A stretch of 64,000 nt of DNA from Bacillus marasmi. GTDB taxonomy: Bacteria > Bacillota > Bacilli > Bacillales > Cytobacillaceae. Below the pieces are notes generated by a model, which saw only the letters and a program-made list of their open reading frames with translations, ran no database searches and was not told the DNA's origin. Below, piece by piece: positions 18,075-26,859 of this stretch. Each line of letters begins with the position of its first letter. Within the stretch, counting starts at the first letter, position 1. The stretch is from NCBI RefSeq assembly GCF_902168435.1, contig NZ_LR656169.1, positions 186,001 to 250,000 of the forward strand, written 5' to 3'. Both the position numbers and the translations under genes were made by a program.

Positions 18075-19253
18075 TTAAGTTAATTCATGCAAAAAGCTTT
18101 TTCCAAATTCAGGAGCTTTCACTTTAAAATTCTCCGCAACCGTTGCCCCAATATCAGCGAAAGTTTGACGAACTGGCAGCTCCTTGCCTTGTACCATTTG
18201 CTTTGAATAAACAATTAGCGGAACATATTCTCGCGTATGGTCTGTACCATGATGTACGGGATCATTTCCATGATCTGCGGTAATGATCAATAAATCGTCA
18301 TCCTGCATTTTTGCAAATACCTCAGGAAGTCGAGCATCATACTCCTCTAACGCCTTCCCATAGCCAATTGGATCACGGCGATGACCGTACAATGCGTCAA
18401 AGTCCACTAAATTTACAAAACTCAAGCCAGTGAATTCCATATCAAAGGAGTGTAATAATTTATCCATTCCATCCATATTAGAGATGGTTCTTAATGAAGC
18501 CGTTACACCCTCGCCATCATAAATATCAGCGATTTTTCCGATGGCTATCACATCGAATCCGGAATCGGCTAACTCATTCATAACCGTTCGCCCGAAAGGC
18601 TTTAAGGCGTAATCATGACGATTTGTTGTTCTTTTAAAGCTGCCTGGTTGGCCAACGAAAGGACGCGCGATTACTCGCCCGACCATATATTTTTCATCTA
18701 ATGTTAATTCACGAGCAATTTTACAAATACGATATTGCTCGTCGATTGGAATAATCTCCTCATGTGCTGCAATTTGTAAAACAGAATCTGCAGATGTATA
18801 TACGATTAAAGCACCTGTTTTCATATGCTCTTCACCGAGCTCATCAAGAATTTCCGTTCCGCTTGCAGGCTTATTTCCAATAATCTTTCTTCCAGTTTTC
18901 GCTGTAAGTTCCTGCAGTAATTCATCTGGAAATCCATCAGGGAAAACCTTAAATGGCGTCTCGATATGAAGGCCCATAATTTCCCAATGACCTGTCATTG
19001 TATCTTTACCATTGGAAGCTTCCTGCATTTTTGTGAAATAACCAAGCGGTTTACTTGCTTTTTCAATTCCGTTAATTTCATCAATATTGCTTAGTCCAAG
19101 CTGACCCATATTAGGCATATGTAATCCATTCATTTTTTCTGCAATATGCCTTAATGTATGAGCTCCTTTATCGCCAAACTTTTCCGCATCAGGTGCTTCA
19201 CCGATTCCGACTGAATCCATGACAATCAAAAAAATTCGCTTGTATGTGTTCAT
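18075..19253 (-). CDS. deoB: Phosphopentomutase
   Basis: Interconverts (deoxy)ribose-1-phosphate and -5-phosphate; a dimanganese member of the alkaline phosphatase superfamily. The 392-residue sequence has metal sites in [19 protein letters not shown] and [20 protein letters not shown], and the GHWEIMG cap region. An open frame extends upstream, but ATG 19253 with AAGGAGG 11 nt ahead gives the normal length. xerD ends upstream with a terminator at 19385-19417, so deoB probably starts the deoB-pupG-pdp transcript. Called drm in B. subtilis. Confidence 0.96.
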   Translation of the reverse strand: MNTYKRIFLIVMDSVGIGEAPDAEKFGDKGAHTLRHIAEKMNGLHMPNMGQLGLSNIDEINGIEKASKPLGYFTKMQEASNGKDTMTGHWEIMGLHIETPFKVFPDGFPDELLQELTAKTGRKIIGNKPASGTEILDELGEEHMKTGALIVYTSADSVLQIAAHEEIIPIDEQYRICKIARELTLDEKYMVGRVIARPFVGQPGSFKRTTNRHDYALKPFGRTVMNELADSGFDVIAIGKIADIYDGEGVTASLRTISNMDGMDKLLHSFDMEFTGLSFVNLVDFDALYGHRRDPIGYGKALEEYDARLPEVFAKMQDDDLLIITADHGNDPVHHGTDHTREYVPLIVYSKQMVQGKELPVRQTFADIGATVAENFKVKAPEFGKSFLHELT

Positions 19254-19384
19254 CTCAGCTTCATCCTCCTTCGGTTGAATCTGTACCAATTTAACAATAG
19301 ATTTCCCTTTCTTTTTTCCGTAATACTTGCAATGATTCGTCAGATGTCTGACATCAATATTGTACTCTTTATATCGAAATAGAA

Positions 19385-19417
19385 ACAAGAAAAAGCTGCG
19401 ATTTTTCGACAGCTTTT
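19385..19417 (-). terminator. Terminator after xerD
   Basis: Minus strand AAAAGCTG, 11-nt loop, CAGCTTTT followed by TCTTGTTTC. Confidence 0.6.
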
Positions 19418-19475
19418 ACATTCCGTTCACAATATTGGCTTTGTACACAGATTGCTTAATTTTCCTATTAATCTC

Positions 19476-20366
19476 TTAAGCTCTCGGGTGGAATTGGCTG
19501 TAAACATCCTTTAATCTTGTTTTCGTTACATGGGTATAGATTTGCGTTGTTGAAATATCAGCATGTCCCAGCATTTCTTGAACCGCCCGCAAATCCGCAC
19601 CATTTTCCAATAAATGAGTAGCAAATGAATGTCTTAATGTGTGTGGTGTTAGTTCTTTTGTAATTCCAGCTTCTTTAGTTAACTTTTTTAAAATCTTCCA
19701 AAAACCTTGACGTGTTAATCGTTTGCCAAGATGATTTAAAAACAGTGCATCATCTTTTTGTTTTTTTATAAAGTGAATTCGGCCATTGTCTAAATAATCT
19801 TGAAGTGCCAACGATGCTGTTTTTCCAATCGGGATAATTCGCTCCTTGCTACCCTTTCCGAAACAGCGCACAAAGCCCATCGTTAAATGAACATCTCCTA
19901 AGTTCAAACCGATTAACTCACTGACACGGATTCCTGTGGCATAAAGAAGCTCAATCATTGCCTTGTCACGTTTGCCAAAATGGTCGTTTGCTTTAGGCGA
20001 TTCCAACAGTTTCTCGACCTCTTGGATGCTGAGTACCTTCGGCAAGGAGCGTTCCTTTTGCGGTGATTCAATATGTACTGTCGGGTCACGTTCAACTACC
20101 TTTTCTCTTAACAAGAACTGATGAAACGCCCGAATTGAGGCGATATGACGCGCAAGTGTTTTGGACGATTTTCCTTGGTCTTTTAATTGTGCTAGAAAAC
20201 GTATGATTTGGAGACGTTGCACTTCGTTTAAATCTGTAAGTAATTCTACTGTCTTCAAATACTTAAGATAACTGCGAAGGTCCCGTTCATACGATACTAG
20301 TGTATTTTTGGCCAATCCCTTTTCAACCATTAAGAAATGTATAAAATCTCGAAGCTGATCTTCCAT
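19476..20366 (-). CDS. xerD: Tyrosine recombinase XerD (RipX)
   Basis: Site-specific recombinase that, with XerC/CodV, resolves chromosome dimers at dif. The 296-residue protein has an N-terminal SAM-like core-binding domain (residues about 1-85) and a catalytic domain with R147, K171, H242-x-x-R245, H268 and the tyrosine nucleophile Y277 ([15 protein letters not shown]). All catalytic residues are present. GGGGAG lies 9 nt before the ATG. It is 6 bp after yqzK and in the same position as ripX of B. subtilis, so it is a housekeeping enzyme rather than an element integrase. Confidence 0.95.
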   Translation of the reverse strand: MEDQLRDFIHFLMVEKGLAKNTLVSYERDLRSYLKYLKTVELLTDLNEVQRLQIIRFLAQLKDQGKSSKTLARHIASIRAFHQFLLREKVVERDPTVHIESPQKERSLPKVLSIQEVEKLLESPKANDHFGKRDKAMIELLYATGIRVSELIGLNLGDVHLTMGFVRCFGKGSKERIIPIGKTASLALQDYLDNGRIHFIKKQKDDALFLNHLGKRLTRQGFWKILKKLTKEAGITKELTPHTLRHSFATHLLENGADLRAVQEMLGHADISTTQIYTHVTKTRLKDVYSQFHPRA

Positions 20367-20372
20367 TTATCA

Positions 20373-20600
20373 TTACTCCCCATTTAAATAAAACAAGAAT
20401 AAGCGATCAAGCCATGGCAGACTTTCGCCTTCCACAGGTCCAGATACCTTTAGTGCCGATCCTTGTGGTTCATCATAGCGATGGTAATTTTGATATTCTT
20501 CATTTACCCACATGATGCCAAAATAAAAAAGGACGGTACATCCAGTAAATAACAAAAATACCTGAATTGATTTTATGAAAAGCTTAAACCATTCTTTCAT
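20373..20600 (-). CDS. yqzK: YqzK family small membrane protein (DUF4227)
   Basis: A 75-residue protein with one N-terminal membrane helix (about residues 8-30, FIKSIQVFLLFTGCTVLFYF) and a short extracytoplasmic tail ending LPWLDRLFLFYLNGE. ATG 20600 has GGAGG 7 nt upstream; a longer frame to 20642 lacks support. It sits between fur and xerD, the yqzK position in B. subtilis. No function is known. Confidence 0.82.
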   Translation of the reverse strand: MKEWFKLFIKSIQVFLLFTGCTVLFYFGIMWVNEEYQNYHRYDEPQGSALKVSGPVEGESLPWLDRLFLFYLNGE

Positions 20601-20774
20601 TCTTTTTCCTCCAGCTCCTTCTACTAGTACAAGGTATGCCAAACATAGGCTGAAATATACCTAAAGCACCCATTTAAAGGAAGCTGGCCTACTAAAATAA
20701 AAAAGGATGACTCATTTTTCATCGTGCCTTTCGCTACGCAAGCTAGGGAACAAAAAAGAAGTCAACCTCTTTTC

Positions 20775-21236
20775 TTATTCAACACTTTGGTCTGTTTCTT
20801 TTTCCTGACAGCGATGACAAATTCCATGGAAGGTTAAACGATGGTCTTTAATTTTAAAATTCCACTTTTGTTCCACTTTGACCTCGACATCATCAAGGAG
20901 ATCCTCTTGAATTTCATCAACTGCACCACATTCTATACATACTAAATGATGATGGAAATGTGCCGCGCCTTCTTGACGCAGATCATAGCGTGATACTCCA
21001 TCACCGAAATTTATTTTATCAACAATTTTTAATTCAGTTAATAGCTCTAATGTTCGATATACAGTAGCTAGTCCGATTTCCGGAGATTTTTCTTTAACGA
21101 GGAGGTATACATCTTCTGCACTTAAATGATCCTCTTCATGTTCTAGCAGCACCCGAACCGTAGCCTCGCGCTGGGGTGTTAATTTGTAGCTCGATGAATG
21201 TAGCTGTTTTTTTATTCGTTCTATTCTTGTTTCCAT
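20775..21236 (-). CDS. fur: Ferric uptake regulator family protein Fur
   Basis: Metal-dependent repressor of iron uptake. The 153-residue protein has an N-terminal winged helix (LTPQREATVRVLLEHEEDHLS, then GLATVYRTLELL) and a dimerisation domain with the HFHHH metal site (93-97). Two CxxC zinc pairs are present, C100/C103 and C140/C143. Position before xerD and after spoIIM identifies it as Fur rather than PerR or Zur. A weak PerR-like palindrome lies upstream at 21298-21312. Confidence 0.92.
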   Translation of the reverse strand: METRIERIKKQLHSSSYKLTPQREATVRVLLEHEEDHLSAEDVYLLVKEKSPEIGLATVYRTLELLTELKIVDKINFGDGVSRYDLRQEGAAHFHHHLVCIECGAVDEIQEDLLDDVEVKVEQKWNFKIKDHRLTFHGICHRCQEKETDQSVE

Positions 21237-21297
21237 TGTGACAGTCCCTCCCTCGCACTTTCCATTCTCATTATAACAGAAGGACGGGCAGTTTCAA

Positions 21298-21312
21298 AAA
21301 CAATTATTCTAA
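21298..21312 (-). promoter_or_regulatory. Possible PerR box upstream of fur
   Basis: Minus strand TTAGAATAATTGTTT matches TTATAATnATTATAA in about 10 of 14 positions. B. subtilis fur is PerR-controlled, which is the only other support. Confidence 0.3.
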
Positions 21313-21352
21313 ACTAGAAAAAATATTTATTTTCAAATAATAATAATTTTAA

Positions 21353-21994
21353 TCAGTTTATTCCCCCAATTACAGCTTTCATTAAAGCAGGCGATATATA
21401 TGCTTCAATTGCCGCTGCACATGTTAAGACAATAACCGCTCCGACTAAGACAAGAAAATATCGTGAAAGCATCGGCATAAACGGACTGCTGATTTTTTTC
21501 ATAAACTGTCTCTTTATCATTTGCAGAGAAAAGGTTATGGTCATCACAGACATGATAATAAATATCGGAATGATGATAAAATTTTGCGGAAGAACCGATA
21601 CAAAGGAAAGTAAAAAGCCATCCCAGCCCATTTGGTTAACGAGGAAACCAACAGTAAAGCCGACGACCATTCCTTTAATAAATAACAGAATGAGAATCAC
21701 TGGCAAACCAATAATTGATACTCCGAGTAGCCACATAAGACCGATGTATTTACTATTATGCAACAGACTCTGCATAAACAAATCCTTTGCAGAAGCTTCT
21801 TTTCCACCAGTAAGCTGTCCAAAAAACTGAGATAAATAATAGAACAAATCCTCTTTTTGTGAAAAGCTCAAACTATTTACGACAACGGCCCCAAAAATCA
21901 CACCCATCAAAAATAGCACAATCACGAAAATGTAAACTGAGGAATATTCACGAAAATGTTCGACTGCGAAGTTCTGGTATAATCTCTTCTTCAT
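21353..21994 (-). CDS. spoIIM: Stage II sporulation protein M
   Basis: Mother-cell membrane protein that, with SpoIID and SpoIIP, drives septal peptidoglycan remodelling in engulfment. The 213-residue protein has about five membrane helices with the family motif GVSIIGLPVILILLFIKGMV and GFLVNQMGWDGFLLSFVSVL. AGGAGG lies 7 nt before the ATG. A sigma-E-like promoter is at 22022-22050. It stands alone, with a terminator of the upstream gene at 22078-22113. Confidence 0.93.
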   Translation of the reverse strand: MKKRLYQNFAVEHFREYSSVYIFVIVLFLMGVIFGAVVVNSLSFSQKEDLFYYLSQFFGQLTGGKEASAKDLFMQSLLHNSKYIGLMWLLGVSIIGLPVILILLFIKGMVVGFTVGFLVNQMGWDGFLLSFVSVLPQNFIIIPIFIIMSVMTITFSLQMIKRQFMKKISSPFMPMLSRYFLVLVGAVIVLTCAAAIEAYISPALMKAVIGGIN

Positions 21995-22021
21995 TGGTCT
22001 TCCTCCTAAAATTGATTACTA

Positions 22022-22050
22022 CATTCTATGCCGTTCTATTAATTCTATGA
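22022..22050 (-). promoter_or_regulatory. Candidate sigma-E promoter of spoIIM
   Basis: Minus strand TCATAGA (22050-22044), 13-bp spacer, CATAGAATG (22030-22022), close to sigma-E KMATATT and CATACAAT. spoIIM is sigma-E dependent in B. subtilis. Confidence 0.55.
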
Positions 22051-22077
22051 CAGTGAATCTAGTAATTTTTAGGAGAT

Positions 22078-22113
22078 ACAAAATAAGGGCTACACGCTCT
22101 GTGCAACCCTTAT
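22078..22113 (-). terminator. Terminator downstream of the EndoQ-like gene
   Basis: ATAAGGG...CCCTTAT with inner GCAC/GTGT pairing, then TTTTG on the minus strand. It lies beyond the repeat array at 22124-22228. Confidence 0.65.
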
Positions 22114-22123
22114 GATGGAGGAT

Positions 22124-22228
22124 TTTATTTGCCAAATTTGATGGTTTATTTGCCGATTCGAACGGCGTATTTGCCGAATTTCGATTTTATTTTCCAATTC
22201 GAACGGCTTATTTGCCGATGCCACAATT
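22124..22228. repeat. 20-21-bp tandem array, core TTTATTTGCC
   Basis: Five units with the TATTTGCC octamer at 22126, 22147, 22168, 22188 and 22209, that is intervals of 21, 21, 20 and 21 bp. The rest of each unit varies but often contains GATTCGAACGG or AATTTCGATT. The array lies between the stop of the EndoQ-like gene and its terminator, so it is probably transcribed as 3' UTR. The core resembles that of the array in the bkd operon. Confidence 0.8.
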
Positions 22229-22237
22229 CCGTCACAA

Positions 22238-23401
22238 CTAATCAGCTATCTTCCCGTATTTTCCTCCACCACCGGCAAAGAGATTTAATTCTCCATTACG
22301 CGCTTTGTATATTAATGTTGCGATTTTCTTCGGTACTACTTCCTCCAATGCTTGAAGCGGCACCTCGTGAAGAATTGCCATTTCAGTACCGAAATGGTCT
22401 AATAGTTTTCTTAACAGTTTTGGTCCCAATCCGGGAATAAAATCAAGCGGAACCTGATGTATATAAGGCGGTCGATCGTCAGGAGAACTCTCTGCAGTCT
22501 TTAATTCAAGAATTCGTTCAGCTACACCTTTTACCGTTTTTGTCGATAGACAATTTGGACAATTTGTCGCTTCCGAAGAATACGATGTTTGACAATTCGC
22601 ACATACCGACTGATGATACTTTCCAAGCAAAGGGTCCAAACCATAGTTCGCGACAATCCCGCGACCGCCAACTTGATGGAGCGCTTTTTTAAATTCAGCA
22701 AATGATGGTTCCCGCATCGCGATCACTTGATATTCACGGGCAATTTTTGGCAAGGAATGGGCATCTGAATTAGTTACAAATGTATATCGATGCAATTCTC
22801 CCAAGCTATCTGCCATCGAAGTATCAGAGCTCAAGCCAAGTTCAATTCCGTCAATTTGCTCCGGGTCCAATACTTCGACTAGTGAGCGCTTTACCCCTTT
22901 ACCATAAAGACTTTTAAATGGCGTAAATACATGCGCCGGAATAAACAGCCCACCATGCATCTTTACCTTACTTTGCAGTTCACGCCCGCTTGCATAAATT
23001 CGCTGCGAGCTAAGGTTTATATTTTTCAAATGACCTTTCAGCCATCCTGAAAATTCCTTCATCGCTTGAAGTGTAGGAAAATAACAAAGCAGATGGATTG
23101 GCCCTTGGCAATTCTCATCATATACCTCAAGCTCTGAGCCAGGAATGACTGTCATTCCGCGATAATTCAACCCACCATCACGATGTTCTGTTAATTCGCC
23201 TCGCTCCATTAAACCTTCAATCTCTAGAATGACTTCCGGTGAATGACAATCAATAATACCAATCATATTTAGCCCTTTTTCATGGCGGGCATGATCAATG
23301 ATGTTAGAGAAGGATAATGTCTTCGCTCCAGTAATTTTGACGGCCTTACCAGTAAAGGTTCTGCCAATATGTATGTGCAAATCTACATAGTAGTGGTTCA
23401 T
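22238..23401 (-). CDS. Endonuclease Q family protein (PHP, zinc finger, helix-hairpin-helix)
   Basis: Likely lesion-specific endonuclease that cuts 5' of deaminated bases. The 387-residue protein has a PHP domain (DLHIH at 7-11, IIDCHSPEVILEIEGL, and VTNSDAHSLPKIA). A four-cysteine zinc module follows (CANCQTSYSSEATNCPNC), then a C-terminal helix-hairpin-helix (LDFIPGLGPKLLRKLLDHFG). This matches EndoQ, studied in Thermococcales and Bacillus pumilus, and B. subtilis YqxK at this locus. It directly follows nudF with no intervening base. I infer activity from family only. Confidence 0.85.
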   Translation of the reverse strand: MNHYYVDLHIHIGRTFTGKAVKITGAKTLSFSNIIDHARHEKGLNMIGIIDCHSPEVILEIEGLMERGELTEHRDGGLNYRGMTVIPGSELEVYDENCQGPIHLLCYFPTLQAMKEFSGWLKGHLKNINLSSQRIYASGRELQSKVKMHGGLFIPAHVFTPFKSLYGKGVKRSLVEVLDPEQIDGIELGLSSDTSMADSLGELHRYTFVTNSDAHSLPKIAREYQVIAMREPSFAEFKKALHQVGGRGIVANYGLDPLLGKYHQSVCANCQTSYSSEATNCPNCLSTKTVKGVAERILELKTAESSPDDRPPYIHQVPLDFIPGLGPKLLRKLLDHFGTEMAILHEVPLQALEEVVPKKIATLIYKARNGELNLFAGGGGKYGKIAD

Positions 23402-23953
23402 TTACGATTTTAACGCCTCTTTCAGCTTTAAGTATTGAACAGCAAAGATTGTTTTCGCGTCATAGATTTTTTGCTGTTTAATATATTCTTCCGCTTCTTC
23501 TAGCGTTAATTCGAGTAAATTAATAAATTCATCTTCGTCTTGGGCAGCAGGATGTTCCACTTTTGCTAATCCGCGTGCTTCAAAGACATGGACAATTTCA
23601 TCAGCAAAGCCTGGGGATGTATAGAAAGAATTGACCAATTCTATCATCTCGCATGAATAGCCAGTTTCCTCTTCTAACTCCCTCATGGCACACGTTTGTG
23701 GTTCTTCCCCTTGCTCTAGCTTTCCAGCCGGGATTTCTACTATTTTCCGTTCAAGCGCTTTCCGGAATTGCTCAACCATGATGATTTTATTTTCTGGAGT
23801 TACAGCAATCACCGCAACTGCACCTGGATGCTTGATAATCTCACGTTTTGCTATATTTCCATCCGGCAATTCAACATCTTCAACCTGCAGGCTGATGACT
23901 CTTCCTGTAAAAATATGTTCTGTTTTAATTGTTTTTTCTTCAAGGCGACGCAT
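23402..23953 (-). CDS. nudF: ADP-ribose pyrophosphatase (Nudix)
   Basis: Hydrolyses ADP-ribose to AMP and ribose-5-phosphate. The Nudix box GKLEQGEEPQTCAMRELEEETG-type motif occupies residues 77-98 (G, E, R-E-x-x-E-E all present). The protein is 183 residues, normal for the family. Its stop directly abuts the start of the EndoQ-like gene. The divergent mciZ starts 80 bp away, the same arrangement as in B. subtilis. Confidence 0.92.
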   Translation of the reverse strand: MRRLEEKTIKTEHIFTGRVISLQVEDVELPDGNIAKREIIKHPGAVAVIAVTPENKIIMVEQFRKALERKIVEIPAGKLEQGEEPQTCAMRELEEETGYSCEMIELVNSFYTSPGFADEIVHVFEARGLAKVEHPAAQDEDEFINLLELTLEEAEEYIKQQKIYDAKTIFAVQYLKLKEALKS

Positions 23954-24033
23954 AATTTTTCTGTCACTCCTGTTCTATTCCGATATGGTAGACTCATACA
24001 TTTTACCATACTTTACTTTTGGGGGAATTACGA

Positions 24034-24162
24034 ATGAAAATCTATGTGCATGATAAAGGGTTCGTCCTTGTTGGAAAAGCATGGGAAATTAAGCGAAAAA
24101 TCAAGGAATATCGTCGTAAATATGAATTGCTCCATGATTGGGTTGAAGATACATCCAGATAA
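24034..24162 (+). CDS. mciZ: Mother-cell FtsZ inhibitor MciZ
   Basis: A 42-residue peptide that blocks FtsZ polymerisation during sporulation. It begins MKIYVHDKGFVLVGKAWEI and ends with DWVEDTSR. The GxVLVGKAWEI core and basic helix (KRKIKEYRRKYELL) match B. subtilis MciZ (40 residues) closely. GGGGGAA lies 6-7 nt before the ATG. Its place between nudF and yqkF is conserved. It is shorter than most gene-finder limits and easily missed. Confidence 0.92.
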   Translation: MKIYVHDKGFVLVGKAWEIKRKIKEYRRKYELLHDWVEDTSR

Positions 24163-24274
24163 ATTGCTAGTATATAATTGTGCCCTTCTATTACTGCAAA
24201 AATCGTCCAATTTGGCTATCTCTACTTTCATTCGCTAAAATAATAGAGAAGCTAGTAGGATTGGAGTGAAGCAA

Positions 24275-25198
24275 ATGGAAACACGGCAATTAGGCAAGTC
24301 TGACCTTCATGTCAGTACACTTGGTTTAGGGTGCATGTCGCTTGGAACAAACGAAAAGGCAGCTCAAGAAATCATTGAAGCCGCTTTAGATGAAGGTATT
24401 AATTATTTTGACACTGCTGATTTATACGATTTTGGAACCAATGAAAAAATAGTTGGACAAGTTCTAAAGTCTGTTCGGAGCCAGGTTGTAATAGCAACTA
24501 AGGTTGGAAACCGCTGGCGCGACAAGAAAGACGGCTGGAGCTGGGATCCCTCAAAAGCCTATATAAAAGAAGAAATAAAACAAAGCTTAAAGCGACTTGG
24601 TACGGATTACATCGATTTGTACCAGCTCCATGGCGGTACGCTTGATGACCCCATCGAGGAAACGATCGAAGCATTTGAGGAGCTTAAAGCTGATGGCTAT
24701 ATTAGATATTATGGAATTTCATCGATTCGGCCGAATGTTATCCGTGAATATATCGCCAAATCTAGTATTGTTTCGGTCATGATGCAATATAGCATGCTTG
24801 ACCGCCGACCTGAGGAAGATGCAATGCCGCAATTATTGGAGAACAAAATAGGTGTCGTGACGCGCGGTCCCCTCGCCTCTGGTTTGTTGAGTAATCAATT
24901 GCTTGAGAAAGCGTCAAATCGGGTGCACGAAAGCGGCTATCTAGATTATTCATATGAGGAATTGTCAAAGCTACTACCTCTATTAAAAGAAAATTTAGCT
25001 ACTGCTCGCTCGTTTACGGAAGTTGCCCTACAGTTTAATCTCGCTAACCCTAGTGTGACCTCGATTGTGGCTGGTGCGAGTTCCGTTAAACAGCTTCGCG
25101 AAAATGCCGCAGCAGTCCGGAGTCACCCCCTTACTTTAGATGAACTTCATCTGATTCAAAACCTAACTAAAGCCAATCGATACGAACAGCACAGATAG
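24275..25198 (+). CDS. yqkF: Aldo/keto reductase YqkF
   Basis: NADPH-dependent oxidoreductase with a TIM-barrel fold; physiological substrate unknown. The 307-residue protein has the catalytic tetrad in context: D and Y in NYFDTADLYDFGTNE, K in IATKVGNRW and H in LYQLHGGT. C-terminal cofactor residues follow in SIVAGASSVKQLREN. ATG 24275 has GGAG 8 nt upstream; GTG 24266 is an alternative. It follows mciZ on the same strand and ends at a shared terminator (25202-25258). Confidence 0.9.
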   Translation: METRQLGKSDLHVSTLGLGCMSLGTNEKAAQEIIEAALDEGINYFDTADLYDFGTNEKIVGQVLKSVRSQVVIATKVGNRWRDKKDGWSWDPSKAYIKEEIKQSLKRLGTDYIDLYQLHGGTLDDPIEETIEAFEELKADGYIRYYGISSIRPNVIREYIAKSSIVSVMMQYSMLDRRPEEDAMPQLLENKIGVVTRGPLASGLLSNQLLEKASNRVHESGYLDYSYEELSKLLPLLKENLATARSFTEVALQFNLANPSVTSIVAGASSVKQLRENAAAVRSHPLTLDELHLIQNLTKANRYEQHR

Positions 25199-25201
25199 GT
25201 T

Positions 25202-25258
25202 AAAAAAAGATAACCAATTGCTAGATTTTAACAGCTAGCCTGGTTATCTTTTTGTTTT
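25202..25258. terminator. Bidirectional terminator between yqkF and yqkK
   Basis: AGATAACCA...TGGTTATCT stem extended by GCTAG/CTAGC, flanked by A-run and T-run on the two sides. Confidence 0.85.
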
Positions 25259-25517
25259 ATTTAAAATCTTTCCAGCTTATCGAACTTTCATTTAGCAGCT
25301 CTTCAAAGGATTTATTTTTCTCGCGGCGTTTTCTTTCCTCTCTCAGTCGCTGTTCCTCAGCTTCTTGCTTACGCACTTCCTCAGCCTTTAACTCCTGCTG
25401 TTTATTTTTCAACTGATTGACTAAATCGCTGTTTAGCATATCTCCTAATGTAACAGGTGCGTCATCTTTTTTTGATTTTTGATTTTGATTCACTTTTGAA
25501 CGTTGTTTTTTCTTCAC
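25257..25517 (-). CDS. yqkK: YqkK family protein (DUF3886)
   Basis: An 86-residue, highly charged protein with a long coiled-coil-like stretch (QLKNKQQELKAEEVRKQEAE, then EEQRLREERKRREK) and a conserved end SFEELLNESSISWKDFK. It starts at GTG 25517, 8 nt after GGAGG; the longer frame to 25589 is unsupported. Function unknown. It converges on yqkF. Confidence 0.82.
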   Translation of the reverse strand: MKKKQRSKVNQNQKSKKDDAPVTLGDMLNSDLVNQLKNKQQELKAEEVRKQEAEEQRLREERKRREKNKSFEELLNESSISWKDFK

Positions 25518-25620
25518 GCCAATGACCTCCACAGCATATTTCCCCATTATTATATCATTTGTCAGCCCTTCCGGCATGCATAAGGTCACGCCCTTTCATC
25601 CATCTTATTAAGGAAAGGGG

Positions 25621-25761
25621 ATGTTGATGATGAGTCAAAAGCGCCAAAAGGGATTTAGTCAAAAAGGAAAGCCCTCTAGCGATACGACAAGACCGATAAT
25701 GGCCGCTGAGGACATGGAAAAGGCCATTCATCCAACGAAACGGCAAAACGCAAAACAGTGA
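25621..25761 (+). CDS. Small hypothetical protein
   Basis: A 46-residue basic protein (MLMMSQKRQKGFSQKGKPSS, later AAEDMEKAIHPTKRQN). AAGGAAAGGGG immediately precedes the first ATG; in-frame ATGs at 25627 and 25630 are alternatives. A clear terminator follows 16 bp after the stop, which supports a real transcription unit. I do not recognise a family. It is divergent from yqkK and ahead of yqkD. Confidence 0.7.
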   Translation: MLMMSQKRQKGFSQKGKPSSDTTRPIMAAEDMEKAIHPTKRQNAKQ

Positions 25762-25776
25762 ATAGTTTGGATTCAG

Positions 25777-25811
25777 GGTGACTCCACCAGTTGGAGTCAC
25801 CTCTTTTGTTT
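25777..25811 (+). terminator. Terminator of the small gene at 25621
   Basis: GGTGACTCCA, 5-nt loop, TGGAGTCACC, then TCTTTTGTTTG. Confidence 0.85.
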
Positions 25812-25865
25812 GTTTTATCATACTAATGATATGATAAAGTTATCATTTGTTCGGAGGGATTTCGC

Positions 25866-26786
25866 TTGAAAAAGAGGAAAGTAGCGGCTTCAATATTCGG
25901 TTCTGCCCTTTTGGCCGTAACGTCTTTTGGTGTTTATTTTTCAAATCTTCTTATGTTTAAGAAAAAGAAGGATGAAAACTTAGTGTTAACCCGAGAAACG
26001 ACAGCTGGACGGTTTGACCCGGTTAAATACGAGGGCCTGCCGAAGCGGGAAATTTTGATTGATTCTCCACTTGGTTATCAGCTTAAGACAATCTTAGTAG
26101 AACCACATCAGACGAATCGTTATGTGATAATTTGTCATGGCGTAACAGAAAACAAGGTCAATTCTGTAAAATACATGAATATTTTTTTGGAACGGGGCTT
26201 TAACGGTGTGATTTATGACCACCGTCGTCATGGTGAATCTGGCGGCAAAACAACCAGCTATGGTCATTATGAGAAATTAGATTTAAAGGCTGTTATCGAT
26301 TGGCTTAAACTTGATAAGGGACCGGACTTGGTGCTTGGTATTCATGGTGAATCAATGGGCGCAGCGACGATGCTGCTTTATGCCGGAATGGTTGAGGATG
26401 GTGCTGACTTTTATATTGCCGATTGTCCATTTTCCGATTTTGCGGAGCTATTAGAATATCAAATCAAAAAGGATATTAAGCTACCACCGCGGCTAGTGCT
26501 ACATGTTGGCGATTTCTTTTTACGACTCCGCGATAAATACTCAGTAAAAGAAGTGTCACCAATTTCCGTCGTTGAAAACATTCACAAGCCAATCCTGTTC
26601 ATCCATAGCAAGGATGATAAGTATATTTTGCCGTCGATGACTGAGGCTTTGTATGAACGGAAACAGGGGCATAAAAAGCTTTTTCTAGCGCTGAATGGCG
26701 CCCATGCGCAATCCTATAATGAGAATCGCGAGGAATATGAAACGGCTGTTGATGAATTTTTGGAAGAATGTGGTTTTTCAGAGTGA
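25866..26786 (+). CDS. yqkD: Alpha/beta hydrolase YqkD
   Basis: Serine hydrolase of 306 residues with an N-terminal membrane anchor (about 8-30, SIFGSALLAVTSFGVYFSNLL). It has the nucleophile elbow GIHGESMGAA, an oxyanion stretch VIICHGVTENK, the acid in IHSKDDKYI and the histidine in NGAHAQSYNEN. Translation starts at TTG 25866, 7 nt after GGAGGG. Similar to B. subtilis YqkD; substrate unknown. A bidirectional terminator follows at 26807-26852. Confidence 0.88.
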   Translation: MKKRKVAASIFGSALLAVTSFGVYFSNLLMFKKKKDENLVLTRETTAGRFDPVKYEGLPKREILIDSPLGYQLKTILVEPHQTNRYVIICHGVTENKVNSVKYMNIFLERGFNGVIYDHRRHGESGGKTTSYGHYEKLDLKAVIDWLKLDKGPDLVLGIHGESMGAATMLLYAGMVEDGADFYIADCPFSDFAELLEYQIKKDIKLPPRLVLHVGDFFLRLRDKYSVKEVSPISVVENIHKPILFIHSKDDKYILPSMTEALYERKQGHKKLFLALNGAHAQSYNENREEYETAVDEFLEECGFSE

Positions 26787-26806
26787 GGTTGAGGCATTTT
26801 TAATCA

Positions 26807-26852
26807 AAAAAAGGGCTACCTTTTCGCTAATTTTGCGGTTTGGTAGCTCTTT
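26807..26852. terminator. Bidirectional terminator between yqkD and yqkB
   Basis: AAAAAGGGCTACC...GGTAGCTCTTTT with G-T pairs, serving the convergent genes. Confidence 0.7.
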
Positions 26853-26859
26853 TCTAGTG

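Noticed and set aside
19254-19388. 45-residue N-terminal extension of DeoB
   Set aside because: No family similarity; the internal ATG 19253 gives normal length, and the extension begins next to the xerD terminator.
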